Shown here piece after piece: positions 27,211-36,517 of a stretch of DNA of 64,000 nt (position 1 is the first letter of the stretch; every line of letters begins with the position of its first letter). Position numbers and translations under genes: made by a program. The notes beneath the pieces were generated by a model that had not been told where the DNA came from, searched no databases, and saw only the letters and a program-made list of their open reading frames with translations. Source of the stretch: Nocardiopsis quinghaiensis (GTDB lineage: Bacteria; Actinomycetota; Actinomycetes; Streptosporangiales; Streptosporangiaceae); contig NZ_VWVU01000024.1 of assembly GCF_008638365.1 (NCBI RefSeq), positions 1 to 64,000 of the forward strand, written 5' to 3'.

Positions 27211-27929
27211 CAGTTTCCTCCCAGCACGGCCGTGGGGTCGTGGTCGGGCAGCGCGTTCCTGCGAGCCGTCGGGTTGGGGACGCGAACCGAGTCGGGCAGT
27301 ACCGTACGCAGGGCGTACCGGCGGTGCAGCGGGTCGAAGCTGAGCGGCAGATCGCGCAGTGAGTCGGCCCGGGTCTCCCCCGGCGCGGCGTCGACCAGGG
27401 TGCTCAACTCGACCTCCTCCCGGGCGCGCCACCGCCACTGCCGCTGGTACCACCGGGCGGCCTGCCAGGGCTGCTCCCGCAGGACGTCCTCGACCCGGCC
27501 GTCCACCGGCTCGCCCAGGTCGACCGGCCGGGCTGGAGGGCAGGACCGCCTGCCGAGATAGGGCAGGTAGACGGGGCTACGGACCGCCCGGTACAGCTCG
27601 GCGACCAGGCATTCCTCCCCCTCCACCGCCGCCACGAACACGGCGTCGGACAGGTAGAAGCGCTCCGACACCGGCATGGACGTGCCGGTGACCAGGTGTT
27701 TGGCGGTCTGGTAGTCACGCACGCGGGTTCCCGGCTGGTCCACGCGCACGCCGAAGCGCAGCGCCGCCAGGTCGGACAGGTCGGCGGTCCGGTCGCGTCC
27801 CTGGGCGGCGGCCAGCAGCCCGAGCACCCCGCTCTTGGTGGGGGCGTGCTCGGTGCCGCGCCGGGCGAACCGGGAGGCCGACCCCCACGACTGGAGGGGA
27901 CCCGCCAGGACGAGGGCCAGCACGCTCAT
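27210..27929 (-). CDS. cas5e: Type I-E Cascade subunit Cas5e (CasD)
   Basis: 239 aa RAMP protein. SVLALVLAGPLQSWGSASRF at the N-terminus, TKSGVLGLLAAAQGRDR and RDYQTAKHLVTGTSMPVSER are characteristic. It caps the 5' handle of the crRNA in Cascade. The start overlaps the cas7e stop by 4 nt. Confidence 0.96.
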   Translation of the reverse strand: MSVLALVLAGPLQSWGSASRFARRGTEHAPTKSGVLGLLAAAQGRDRTADLSDLAALRFGVRVDQPGTRVRDYQTAKHLVTGTSMPVSERFYLSDAVFVAAVEGEECLVAELYRAVRSPVYLPYLGRRSCPPARPVDLGEPVDGRVEDVLREQPWQAARWYQRQWRWRAREEVELSTLVDAAPGETRADSLRDLPLSFDPLHRRYALRTVLPDSVRVPNPTARRNALPDHDPTAVLGGN

Positions 27930-29119
27930 GCGTCGCTCTCCACGCGCTGCGCCACTGCCTCGCCGACTCCTCCGACCAGTTCGTCCAGACTCCGCGCCTG
28001 GGTACCGAGCTCCGCCAGCGGCTTGGTCCGCTCACCGATCCGCAGTACCCACCCACGGGTGCCCTCGGCGCCGTAGGCCCGCTCGATTTCCTCGGCGTGC
28101 TCGGCGAGCTGCCTGCACGCCCCTGCGACGAACCCGCGCTCCTCCCCGGTCTCGACCGGAGCCTCGAAGGCCCCCACGAAACTGATCGGGCGCGCGTCGC
28201 GCAGCTTGACGATGACCGCGTCGGGCAGGGTGTGGTTGCCGAAGGTGTTGATCTTGCCGGTGGGCAGTGACGCCACGAACCCGCGCACGAACGCCTCCAC
28301 CGCGCGGCGCAACGGCTCACTGACGGGCTCGTCCTCGCGCAGCCCCTCCCCCAGGTTCTTCCCGAGCAGGTCCACGTCCACGGCCGCGTACCGGTACAGC
28401 GTCGCGGAGTTGAACTCCACCGTGCCGATCATGCCCGCGCCAGTGTCCTCCTCGGGGTTCTGGTCGTCCACGGCCGTGTAGTAGTCCGACTCGTTCTCCA
28501 CCGCGTGGACACTGATGGCGTGTGCGACCTGCGCGGCGGCGTCCACGTTGATGTCGGCGCCGTCGGCGACCATTCGGCCGAACAGGGCGATGTCCACCGA
28601 GTGGCGGGTGTCGGCGATCGACTTGGCCTTCGCCTTGTTGTCCTTGTCCTTGAGGAAGGCCTTGATGTCCTCACGGCCCTCCACGGCGAGCTCGGCGAGT
28701 CCGTCACGTTGGCGGGCGCTGAGGAACATCAGGTAGGCCGACTCGGGGGCGGGCTCCTTCTCGCCCTTCTGTTTTGCAGCATCAGCCTTCCGCTTCGGAA
28801 CCTCCAGCTTCTTTCCGAGAATCGAATGGAAGACCTCGGCGGCCAGGGTCAGCGCCTCGGCCTCATCGACGTCCGGGGCGATCTCGCTGATGCGGGAGGC
28901 GACCAGCTCCGCCACACGCTTGGTCCGGGTGCCCAGCTCCTGCGAGTCGACCAGGGCGTCGAAGGCGAGCCGGGTGGCTCGCTTCCACGCCTGGCTGGAG
29001 ACCCGGGAGCGGCGGACCCCGCCGTAGACGGCCGTCTTGGGGGCGCCGGTGTCGTCGCGGTTGAGGTTGCTGGGCGGCACGGTCTGCAGCACGTGCACGT
29101 CGAGAATGGTGCGGCTCAT
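27926..29119 (-). CDS. cas7e: Type I-E Cascade backbone subunit Cas7e (Cse4/CasC)
   Basis: 397 aa. TILDVHVLQTVPPSNLNRDD, GGVRRSRVSSQAWKRATR, DIALFGRMVADG and SVHAVENESDYYTAVDD are family signatures. Several copies form the crRNA-binding filament. A Lys/Pro-rich insertion at about 105-125 (PKRKADAAKQKGEKEPAPES) enlarges the thumb region. It is preceded by the only real intergenic gap in the operon (84 nt), which contains a hairpin. Confidence 0.96.
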   Translation of the reverse strand: MSRTILDVHVLQTVPPSNLNRDDTGAPKTAVYGGVRRSRVSSQAWKRATRLAFDALVDSQELGTRTKRVAELVASRISEIAPDVDEAEALTLAAEVFHSILGKKLEVPKRKADAAKQKGEKEPAPESAYLMFLSARQRDGLAELAVEGREDIKAFLKDKDNKAKAKSIADTRHSVDIALFGRMVADGADINVDAAAQVAHAISVHAVENESDYYTAVDDQNPEEDTGAGMIGTVEFNSATLYRYAAVDVDLLGKNLGEGLREDEPVSEPLRRAVEAFVRGFVASLPTGKINTFGNHTLPDAVIVKLRDARPISFVGAFEAPVETGEERGFVAGACRQLAEHAEEIERAYGAEGTRGWVLRIGERTKPLAELGTQARSLDELVGGVGEAVAQRVESDA

Positions 29120-29139
29120 GGTGTGTCCTCGTCCTGTCG

Positions 29140-29157
29140 GTGCCCGCCAACGGGCAC
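29140..29157 (-). other. Intergenic hairpin between cse2 and cas7e
   Basis: GTGCCCG (29140-29146) and CGGGCAC (29151-29157) pair around a 4-nt loop, 20 nt upstream of the cas7e start on the minus-strand transcript. No T-run follows, so it is more likely an RNA-stability or processing element than a terminator. Confidence 0.4.
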
Positions 29158-29203
29158 ATGGGGGCAGAAAGCTGGTGGGGGGGGTGTTGGAAAGGCGGCG
29201 CAG

Positions 29204-29863
29204 TCAGTCCTCGACGCCGGTCTCGGTCTCCGGCCCGTCGGCGGCATCGTTGGCCTCGGCTGCCCCCTGGGGGCGGTGAGCCTGGAATCCGCGGCCCCAC
29301 AGCCGGCGGACCCGGGCCGCCCCGGCAGGCGTGCGGGCCTCGTAGAGCTGGTCGGCGAGAAGCCCGTAGTCGAGCGGAATGTCCTGGGCGCGCAGAAGCT
29401 TGACGATCCCCCGGAGCCGGTCCAGACGGGTGGCGGGGTCGGTGGCGCTTCCGACCTGCACGAACCTCCTGCGCAGCGGTTCGTCGATATCCCCGGAGGG
29501 CATGAGTCGGCGGACGGCTCCGCCGAGATCGCGTCCGCGTTTGTGCATGCCCCGGTCCCGTTTGGACTGCTGATGCAGGGCGTAGAGGGTGAGGGCCCCG
29601 TGCACCGCCGCCTCCGCTGCCCCGGTCCGGGGGTCGTCGTCGATGCCGAACCTCTCGTAGAAGCGGTGGTCCAGTGTCAGTCCCACCAGCTCCGGGACCG
29701 CATCGATCGGTTTGCCCGCGCCCCGGCGCAGTCTGGCCAGGGTGGCGACGGCCTCGGAGAGGTCCTTCAGGTAGCCGCCCTGGAGCTGGCGGACGCGTTC
29801 GTCGACCAACTCCCCGATGTCCCTGAGTTTGGGCACGAACTCGGCAGGGCTCGTGGTGGTCAC
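29204..29863 (-). CDS. cse2: Type I-E Cascade small subunit Cse2 (CasB)
   Basis: 219 aa from GTG 29863. The all-helical small-subunit features are visible: LSEAVATLARLRRGAGKPI, ALTLYALHQQSKRDRGMHKR, LGGAVRRLMPSG and RRRFVQVGSATDPATRLDRL, followed by LVKLLRAQ-type IVKLLRAQDIPLDY. It forms the inner dimer that holds the non-target strand. The GTGA overlap with the cse1 stop (4 nt) fixes the start. The C-terminus has an acidic extension (ANDAADGPETETGVED). Confidence 0.93.
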   Translation of the reverse strand: MTTTSPAEFVPKLRDIGELVDERVRQLQGGYLKDLSEAVATLARLRRGAGKPIDAVPELVGLTLDHRFYERFGIDDDPRTGAAEAAVHGALTLYALHQQSKRDRGMHKRGRDLGGAVRRLMPSGDIDEPLRRRFVQVGSATDPATRLDRLRGIVKLLRAQDIPLDYGLLADQLYEARTPAGAARVRRLWGRGFQAHRPQGAAEANDAADGPETETGVED

Positions 29864-31536
29864 TGTTCTTCCTCCGGGGAGTCGTCGGGGATGGTCAGGG
29901 GAAGCACCTTGCGCAGGCCGGCGCGGAAACGCAGATCGGCCCGGGAAGCGGTGAGCCAGACCGAGCCCTTCTTGGTGGCGATGACCCGACCGGTCCAGGC
30001 CGCTTCTCCAACTGTGTCCATGAGTTCGGCGCCAAGCTGGAAAACAGTCTGGTGTGCCTGAAGTTGCCAGTGGCGGCGCTGTTCCAGAGGGGGTTCGGCG
30101 GTGTTGAGGCCGCGCAGCCACTTGCGGAAGGGCTCATCCAGTTCCGCGAACCCCCGGTCGCGGGCGTTCGCGCGCGGGCCCTCCCCGTCGGCGCCCGACG
30201 CTTCGGCGAGGGCGGTGGCCAGGTCGCCCAGGACGGTGACCGCCTCCTCCGCGTCGGTGACCGCGTCGACCGCTGTCCGAGCGAGGGCGCCGTCCCGGTC
30301 GTGGAGCAGGACGACGGGCATGGCCACGGCGTCGTCCACGATCTCGTCGATGACGGACTGCTGGGTGCCGTAGACGGCGCCGACGATACGGGCGCGGACC
30401 AGGAAGTCCTTGGACAGAAGGTTCTCGAAGGCGAGGAGCGCGATCCAGTCCAGGATGCGCGGACGCACGATCTTCGCCGCCTCCTGGCGCTGTTCCGCGC
30501 CGCGGGCGTACCCCGTGACCAACGCGCCGAGTCCGCGCCAGGCGCTGCGGGCGGGGTCGTGCTCGCGCGGAAGGTAGACCGGGGCCTCCCGAAGCTTCTT
30601 CTCCTGGGCGGGGCTGCGGCGCCACGCGGTCATGGGCTCGCGCTGGTGCTTGTTGCGTGCGGTGAGCGGGTCGCCGTAGGCGAGCAGGACACCGTGGACG
30701 CCTTCGCCGTCGTGGTGCAGGCGGATCCGGCGACTCTGCCAGGTGTAGAGGTCGCGCAGCCCGTGCGGTCGGGTCTCGGCCTCCGCGCCCGCCAGGGGTT
30801 CGGCGGTGTTCTGGGGACGGCGCCAGGCTGGTGCGTCCTTTGCCGCATCCGTGCGCAGGTTGAGGCTCTGCTCCCCGGAGGCGACGAGGTTGAGCAGGAG
30901 GGTCTGCTGGAGGTCGTCGCCCTCCACGTACACCCCGCCGAGGTTTCCGACCCAGCCCACCCCCTGCGGGTAGACCTTGCCGCCCTTGAGTCTGGGGTCG
31001 CCGACCGCGCCCGACTTGATGCCCGAGGTGTCGTAGGCGTGGGCGTGCAGAAGCCAGCGTGCGGCCTCGGCGAAGGTCAGCCGCTCGGCACCGTGCGCTC
31101 GCATGGTGAAGAAGCGCGCGTTGTTGGGCACGTCCGCCACGATCGGGTCAGGCGGGGAGTGCTCGCCCTTGCCGGTGCGCAGGTCCGCGACCTGGAGGAA
31201 CGGCGTGGCGGGGTGCAGCAGGTCGAAGCGGTCACGGTGTTCGCTGAGATAGGCGCGCACCCGGTCCGCCGGGATGCCGTCCTCCCACAGTTCCTCCCAC
31301 TCGTCGACGTCTCCAGGGCCTTCGACCGCGTCGTGCAGGATCGCCAGGAGGAGGCGCAGGAGCGCGAAGTCCTGGGTGGGCACGTCACCGACGAGGCGTC
31401 GGATGTCCGGGGCCTGTTCGAAGACCTCGGCCAGGGAGAGCGCGGCCTCTCCCCCGTCGAGGCGCTGGACCGGGATCCAGGAGCGTGAGATCAGGTCGAA
31501 GGAGGTGGGCGGGGGCACGGTGGCGTCAGTCGGCAC
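29860..31536 (-). CDS. cse1: Type I-E Cascade large subunit Cse1 (Cas8e/CasA)
   Basis: 558 aa. FDLISRSWIPVQRLDGG and SLAEVFEQAPDIRRLVGDVP at the N-terminus, FLQVADLRTGKGEHSP, NNARFFTMRAHGAERLTFAE and WVGNLGGVYVEGDD are Cse1 landmarks. It recognises the PAM and recruits Cas3. The GTG start lies behind GAGG and overlaps the cas3 stop by 11 nt. Confidence 0.95.
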   Translation of the reverse strand: MPTDATVPPPTSFDLISRSWIPVQRLDGGEAALSLAEVFEQAPDIRRLVGDVPTQDFALLRLLLAILHDAVEGPGDVDEWEELWEDGIPADRVRAYLSEHRDRFDLLHPATPFLQVADLRTGKGEHSPPDPIVADVPNNARFFTMRAHGAERLTFAEAARWLLHAHAYDTSGIKSGAVGDPRLKGGKVYPQGVGWVGNLGGVYVEGDDLQQTLLLNLVASGEQSLNLRTDAAKDAPAWRRPQNTAEPLAGAEAETRPHGLRDLYTWQSRRIRLHHDGEGVHGVLLAYGDPLTARNKHQREPMTAWRRSPAQEKKLREAPVYLPREHDPARSAWRGLGALVTGYARGAEQRQEAAKIVRPRILDWIALLAFENLLSKDFLVRARIVGAVYGTQQSVIDEIVDDAVAMPVVLLHDRDGALARTAVDAVTDAEEAVTVLGDLATALAEASGADGEGPRANARDRGFAELDEPFRKWLRGLNTAEPPLEQRRHWQLQAHQTVFQLGAELMDTVGEAAWTGRVIATKKGSVWLTASRADLRFRAGLRKVLPLTIPDDSPEEEQ

Positions 31537-34441
31537 GGTGGACCTCTAGTCCGTCGGATTCTGTGTAGTGGAGCGTGTGCCCGGCCAGCTCGGCGCGGTT
31601 GCCCTCATCCAGGAACAGGACGAGCTCCCCGGCGATCCAGTGGGCGTCCTTGGTCTGCCAGGCGAGCACGATCTCGGCTTCGAGCTCGGTGATGGCCTGC
31701 TCGATCACCGCGCCGGAGACGGTCAGCTGGTAGGGCAGGCGTAGGCCGGAGGCGGCCAGGGCGCGGATGGCACGGGGAGAAGGCACCGCGTCGATGGGCA
31801 GGGGCAGACCGCCGCGGCCCTCGGTCAGCCAGGGGACGGTGGTGGCCGTGCCGTCGGCGTGACGCCGCGCCACCAGAACCTCCAGGCTCTCGCCGGTGTC
31901 GCGGACCTGGGCCTTTCCGCCCTGGGTGTCGTCGGCGTCGCCGACCCCGGCGTCGACCCAGCCGATGAGGCCCCTGCCGTCCCGGCCCGCCGGGTTGAGG
32001 AGGAAGGTCTGTGCCTTCTCACCCTTGCGCGCGTGCTGCTGCTCGTGCGCCTTCAGGGCCTCGGCCATCCGCTCCTGCCAGGTGGACGGGGCTGCTTCGG
32101 CGCCGCCGTAGGCGTCCTGGACCAGAGGGCTGATGTCGTCGGGCAGACGCATGGTAGGGCTGGCGTCGGGACCGGCGTCGGTGTCGGTGTCGGCTTCCAG
32201 GCGGGAGCGCAGTACGGCAAGGGAACGCAGGAGGGCGTACTCGCCGTAGACCGTCCGCGAACCCCGTACTGGCCGGGGCGGTGTCTCGGCCCAGTCGACT
32301 CCGGTGATCAGGCAGCGGGCGCGGCGAAGGCGTGGGGGCCGATCGCTCTGCTCCTCCCCGCGCGGATGGCGGTGCATGCGGCCCATGCGCTGGAGTACCA
32401 GGTCGACCGGGGCGAGGTCGGTGACCAGCAGGTCGAAGTCGACGTCCAGGGACTGCTCCACGACCTGGCTGGCGACCACGATGTGCCTGGTGGGACGATC
32501 TCCACCGAGCTCGGCGACCCTGGCGGGCGAGCCGTACTCCCGCAGGAGCTGCTCGTCCCTGGAGGCCCGGTCCAGGTCGAGGAAGCGTGAGTGCGCGACG
32601 GTCACCGCGCCGTCTCCGAAGCGGTCACGCAGGTGAGCAGCGGCCTCGTGGACACGGGCGACCGTGTTGCGCACGACCAGGGCGCAGCCGCCTTCGGCCA
32701 GTTCCCCTCCGAGGCGATCGGCGAGTACGTCGAGGTCGTCGTCCAGGGGTTCCACGGTGACGTCGGTCGATCGGCCGGATGCGGCGGGGGCGTGGACGCG
32801 GGATGCACGGCCGCGCTCGGCGGTGGTGACCAGCGGGTACTCGCGGGCGCTCTCCACCGCGTGGTTGTCCGTGTCTCCGGTTGTGTCGGTGTAGGCGTCG
32901 ACCAGCTCACGCCTGCGACGGGCGGGCAGGGTCGCGGAGAGAACGATGACCGGCACTCCGTACTGGCCGAGCCAGGAGAGGGCGCGGTCGAGGTAGGCGT
33001 TCATATAGGTGTCGTAGGCGTGGGCCTCGTCGATGACGACGACCTTGCCCGCCATGGCGAGGTGGCGGAGGGCCAGGTGGCGGCTCTTGAGACCCATGAA
33101 CAGGAGTTGGTCGACGGTGCCGACCGAGAAGGAGGACAGCATGCCCTTCTTGCGGCCCCGGAGCCAGTGGTGGGCGACCAGTTCGCTGGGAGCCTGCCTG
33201 TTGGCGGGGGCGTCGTCGCTGTCCCGGTCGGTGTCGGTGGCCAGGCGGTGGCCGCCGCCCATGAGCTTGGTGAAGTCCCTGTTGAGGTGGGCCTTGGAAT
33301 GGGCGAGGAAGACTGAGGTGGCTTCCTCGGGCATCCCGGGGAGGCGTTCGAGCCAGTTCAGGTAGCGCTGGAACATGGCGTTGCTTGTGGCCATGGTGGG
33401 GAGGGCGACGAAGCAGCCGCCCGCTCCGGAGCAGGCGGCGAAGATCTCCGCCGCGGTCAGGGCGGCTTCGGTCTTGCCCTCGCCCATCGGGGCCTCGATG
33501 ATCATCAGACCCGGACCCGTCATCTCCCGCGCTGCCTCGACGGCCTGTTCCTGGACGGGACGGGGTGTCGCTCCGGCCGGGAGGTCGAAACGGGCCTTGA
33601 AGAGCCCGGTGGTGGTGCCTTCCGGTTTTTCGGCCTTCCACTGTTGTGGCAGGTCCAGGAGGTGCCAGGCGTGTTCGGTGCGCTCGGGGTCAGTGCCGCG
33701 TTCGCCGGGGAAGTAGGGGAACAGCTCGGGGTTGCTGGCGATCCAGTCGGCGGTGATGACCAGGGCGGTGAGGAGTACTTGCGCGGTCTGCGGGAGTTTG
33801 AGGGCTGTCCAGTCCCCGAGCCGGTCGGACGCCCCTGTTTCCTGCGCCGCCGCGTCCAGGAGCTCCCGCTGTGCCGTAGCCCAGACCTGTTCGTGCCCGG
33901 GGGTGCGGAGTAGTTCCGGACGTCGGGCCAGGTCGGCGATGGCACCAATGCTCGGAGGGGTGCCGTGGTGGCCTCCGACGATGACGGTGAGCTGGTGGGT
34001 GGAACGTTCCTTCCAGCCGTGGCGCTGCACCAGCCAGTCGCGGAGGATCAGCTGTCCGGCCAGGCCGTGGGGCGCGCGTTGGCGGTCGGCCATCTGTTTC
34101 TGGAGGGGCATCTCCAGGCCTTCGTGGCGCATGCGCTCGGCGAGTTGTTCGACCTGACAGGCGAAGGCAGGGGTGGCTTTGCCGATGTCGTGAGTGGCGG
34201 CCAGCCAGATGGCGAGGGTTCGGGCTTCGTCTTCGCCCTCGGGGAGTACGTGGCTGATCTGGTCACGTACCTGGGAGGGGAGCCACTCGTCCCACAGCTT
34301 GCTCGCGACGGCGGCGCTGTCGGCCATGTGACGCCACAGGGGCAACCAGCCGTCGGAGTCGAAGTCGTGCTTGGCCCATATTTGGCGAGCAGCCGTGGAG
34401 AGGCGGTCTTTCCAGGGCTGGGGGCGACCCTCGTCTGTCAT
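31526..34441 (-). CDS. cas3: Type I-E CRISPR-associated helicase/nuclease Cas3
   Basis: 971 aa. The N-terminal HD nuclease shows WLAATHDIGKATPAF, HGLAGQLILRDW and VIVGGHHGTPPS (metal-binding His/Asp). The SF2 helicase follows: EAPMGEGKTEAAL (Walker A), VVVIDEAHAYD (DEAH), LSATLPARRR (motif III), ASQVVEQSLDVDFDLL and LQRMGRMHRH (motif VI). It nicks and degrades DNA recruited by Cascade. The ATG at 34441 starts TDEGRPQPWKDRL; an in-frame ATG at 34450 adds three residues, and neither has a strong RBS. Readings starting further upstream run into array 2 and are not genuine. The gene may be read from array 2 transcription. Confidence 0.96.
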   Translation of the reverse strand: MTDEGRPQPWKDRLSTAARQIWAKHDFDSDGWLPLWRHMADSAAVASKLWDEWLPSQVRDQISHVLPEGEDEARTLAIWLAATHDIGKATPAFACQVEQLAERMRHEGLEMPLQKQMADRQRAPHGLAGQLILRDWLVQRHGWKERSTHQLTVIVGGHHGTPPSIGAIADLARRPELLRTPGHEQVWATAQRELLDAAAQETGASDRLGDWTALKLPQTAQVLLTALVITADWIASNPELFPYFPGERGTDPERTEHAWHLLDLPQQWKAEKPEGTTTGLFKARFDLPAGATPRPVQEQAVEAAREMTGPGLMIIEAPMGEGKTEAALTAAEIFAACSGAGGCFVALPTMATSNAMFQRYLNWLERLPGMPEEATSVFLAHSKAHLNRDFTKLMGGGHRLATDTDRDSDDAPANRQAPSELVAHHWLRGRKKGMLSSFSVGTVDQLLFMGLKSRHLALRHLAMAGKVVVIDEAHAYDTYMNAYLDRALSWLGQYGVPVIVLSATLPARRRRELVDAYTDTTGDTDNHAVESAREYPLVTTAERGRASRVHAPAASGRSTDVTVEPLDDDLDVLADRLGGELAEGGCALVVRNTVARVHEAAAHLRDRFGDGAVTVAHSRFLDLDRASRDEQLLREYGSPARVAELGGDRPTRHIVVASQVVEQSLDVDFDLLVTDLAPVDLVLQRMGRMHRHPRGEEQSDRPPRLRRARCLITGVDWAETPPRPVRGSRTVYGEYALLRSLAVLRSRLEADTDTDAGPDASPTMRLPDDISPLVQDAYGGAEAAPSTWQERMAEALKAHEQQHARKGEKAQTFLLNPAGRDGRGLIGWVDAGVGDADDTQGGKAQVRDTGESLEVLVARRHADGTATTVPWLTEGRGGLPLPIDAVPSPRAIRALAASGLRLPYQLTVSGAVIEQAITELEAEIVLAWQTKDAHWIAGELVLFLDEGNRAELAGHTLHYTESDGLEVHRAD

Positions 34442-34528
34442 GGCCGACATTGAACAGGAGCTCAGCGACCTTCCGCAGCCAAACGCCCATATCCGCTCTG
34501 ACCGCATCCGGCCATGAGGAACCCGCCC

Positions 34529-34547
34529 GCACGTGCAAACCACGTGC
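34529..34547. promoter_or_regulatory. CACGTG inverted repeat between array 2 and cas3
   Basis: GCACGTG (34529-34535), CAAAC, CACGTGC (34541-34547): two palindromic CACGTG cores in inverted arrangement, 88 nt upstream of the cas3 start and 10 nt beyond the terminal repeat of array 2. It could be an operator for the cas promoter or a hairpin ending array 2 transcription. Confidence 0.45.
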
Positions 34548-34557
34548 TCTGTGCGCC

Positions 34558-35867
34558 GGACACATCCCCGCATGCGCGGGGAACACTCGCTCGTGCCCTC
34601 CTACAAGACCTTGAAGAAGGGACCATCCCCGCGTGCGCGGGGAGCACATTCCAAGGTTCACTATAAGGTTCGTCACTCAGGGACCATCCCCGCGTGCGCG
34701 GGGAGCACACCCCGGAGCGCACCGTCGCCTGGCCCACGATGGGACCATCCCCGCGTGCGCGGGGAGCACCTCGGAGTCGCTTGGTAGTGAAGACCGCGTC
34801 AGGGACCATCCCCGCGTGCGCGGGGAGCACCTGTTGCCCGTGCTCGGTGAAGCGGCCGAGGGGGGACCATCCCCGCGTGCGCGGGGAGCACCCCGTCGCG
34901 AGACTGCTGGCGTCGCTGGCGTGGGGACCATCCCCGCGTGCGCGGGGAGCACGTCGCGGGTCTGGACGACGACGGCCGCCAGCTGGGACCATCCCCGCAT
35001 GCGCGGGGAGCACTGCACCTCCAGGTCGGCGGGGTCGATGATGCCGGGACCATCCCCGCATGCGCGGGGAGCACTCCATGAGGTACAGCCGCAACTCGCG
35101 CACCGCGGGACCATCCCCGCATGCGCGGGGAGCACGCGGGGACGGCGGGCTACTCCTCGCGCATCTTGGGACCATCCCCGCATGCGCGGGGAGCACCCTC
35201 GTGTTCGCGGACGAGGCGGCCCTAGGTGGGGACCATCCCCGCATGCGCGGGGAGCACCCGCCCAGCCCTCCCAGCAGCGCGCGCCACTCGGGACCATCCC
35301 CGCATGCGCGGGGAGCACATGGGGTTCACGTCGATCGGCTCGCTGCTGTCGGGACCATCCCCGCATGCGCGGGGAGCACGCCGCGCCGAACGTGGCGTTC
35401 CTCGAAGACCTGGGACCATCCCCGCATGCGCGGGGAGCACAGGCCTGGACCTGGCCAACGACCGCGACGTCAGGGACCATCCCCGCATGCGCGGGGAGCA
35501 CTCGACGGGGCCGATGTAGAACTCCACGACCTCGGGACCATCCCCGCATGCGCGGGGAGCACACCACACCCACGCCGCCCCCGGCCCCGGACCCGGGACC
35601 ATCCCCGCATGCGCGGGGAGCACAGTGTGTCCTCGCCGTAGCTTTCGCGGGCGCCGGGACCATCCCCGCATGCGCGGGGAGCACTGGCTCTCCGGGCTTC
35701 ATGTTCTCAGGGGTTTGGGACCATCCCCGCATGCGCGGGGAGCACTACACCCAAGCTCTTGCCGCCGCCGACAGGCAGGGACCATCCCCGCATGCGCGGG
35801 GAGCACCCTTCCGGCCTGGAAGCCGGGGGTGTGCTCCTGGGACCATCCCCGCATGCGCGGGGAGCAC
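34558..35867 (-). CRISPR. CRISPR array 2, type I-E: 22 repeats, 21 spacers, two repeat variants
   Basis: Same 29-nt repeat and 32-nt spacers at a 61-nt period. The leftmost repeat (34558-34586) is degenerate (GGACAC start, GGGGAACAC end), marking the trailer. Repeats 2-7 (from 34619 to 34952) have the loop sequence GCGTGCG as in arrays 1 and 3; repeats 8-22 (34985 onward) and the terminal repeat have GCATGCG. The change is in the hairpin loop, so the stem is kept. Transcribed leftward towards cas3. Confidence 0.99.
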
Positions 35868-35960
35868 AGTCCACGACCTGCGAACTTACCAGCGGCAAGC
35901 AGCCAATTTTCCAACTTCTCGAAATTCAGACATAAGCCCCAAAAACCCAAAAATAACTCA
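35868..35960 (-). promoter_or_regulatory. Leader of CRISPR array 2
   Basis: AGTCCACGACCTGCGAACTT, ACCAGCGGCAAGCAGCC, ATTTTCCAACTTCTCGAAA and CATAAGCCCC align with the leaders of arrays 1 and 3. It is A-rich at its right end (AAAAACCCAAAAATAACTCA). Confidence 0.85.
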
Positions 35961-35981
35961 ATTGCCAATCCGGAGCTAGCG

Positions 35982-36166
35982 CTACCTGTCCGTCTTGACG
36001 CTCTCAAGGAAGACATGCCACTCAATACTGGGGAAAGCAAGGGCCCCGCTTCCCGATGCTTGGTGTCCCGCATCGCCGCTCCTTCGTTCAAGTCAGCAAC
36101 CTCGACACAGTTGGACGAGGTTCCGCTGTAGCTTGACTTGAACCACTTAGCGGGGCGCGGCTTCAT
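35982..36166 (-). pseudogene. DUF397 gene with a single-base frameshift
   Basis: From ATG 36166 the reading gives KWFKSSYSGTSSNCVEVADL and MRDTKHREAGPLLS, the DUF397 N-terminal two thirds. The C-terminal third (SIEWHVFLESVKTDR, then TAG at 35982) is present but in another frame. The switch is at the run of four G at 36030-36033 (CCCC in gene sense); one more C would restore a normal 61-aa protein. Without it the frame runs on through the leader into array 2. Either a true 1-nt deletion or a sequencing error in a homopolymer. Confidence 0.75.
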
Positions 36167-36168
36167 TG

Positions 36169-36512
36169 CTACTCCTTCTCCAAGGCTCTGGCAACACCAT
36201 CCAGGAAGGTGAGCGTCTGCGCGGGCCGCCAGGCGTCCGCAAGCAGGCGTTCGAACACACCGGAGTAGCGCTCCAGCGATTCCTGATCATCCCAAAAAAG
36301 ACTCGTGGTATCGGTGACGGTCACGAGTACCGTCAACTCATCCAGCGTGAGCAGGATGAAGTTTCCGATCTCCAAGGCCGCGTGGGCTCCTGCCTCGAAA
36401 GGCAGCACCTGAAGGGTTACGTTCGGCTGCTCCGCAGTCTGAATGAGATGCCGGACTTGTTCTGCCATCAGACTAGAGCCACCCACAGTGGTGCGGATCG
36501 CGGCCTCGCTGA
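36169..36512 (-). pseudogene. C-terminal fragment of an XRE/DUF5753 regulator (HTH lost)
   Basis: The minus-strand reading SEAAIRTTVGGSSLMAEQVR, LQVLPFEAGAHAALEIG, FILLTLDELTVLVTVTD and YSGVFERLLADA corresponds to the last roughly 110 residues of DUF5753 proteins. A stop codon lies just upstream (about 36513), and the HTH and first half of DUF5753 are missing. The internal ATG at 36486 could still allow a 105-aa product. It ends 2 nt from the DUF397 remnant, the normal gene order. Confidence 0.75.
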
Positions 36513-36517
36513 CGATT

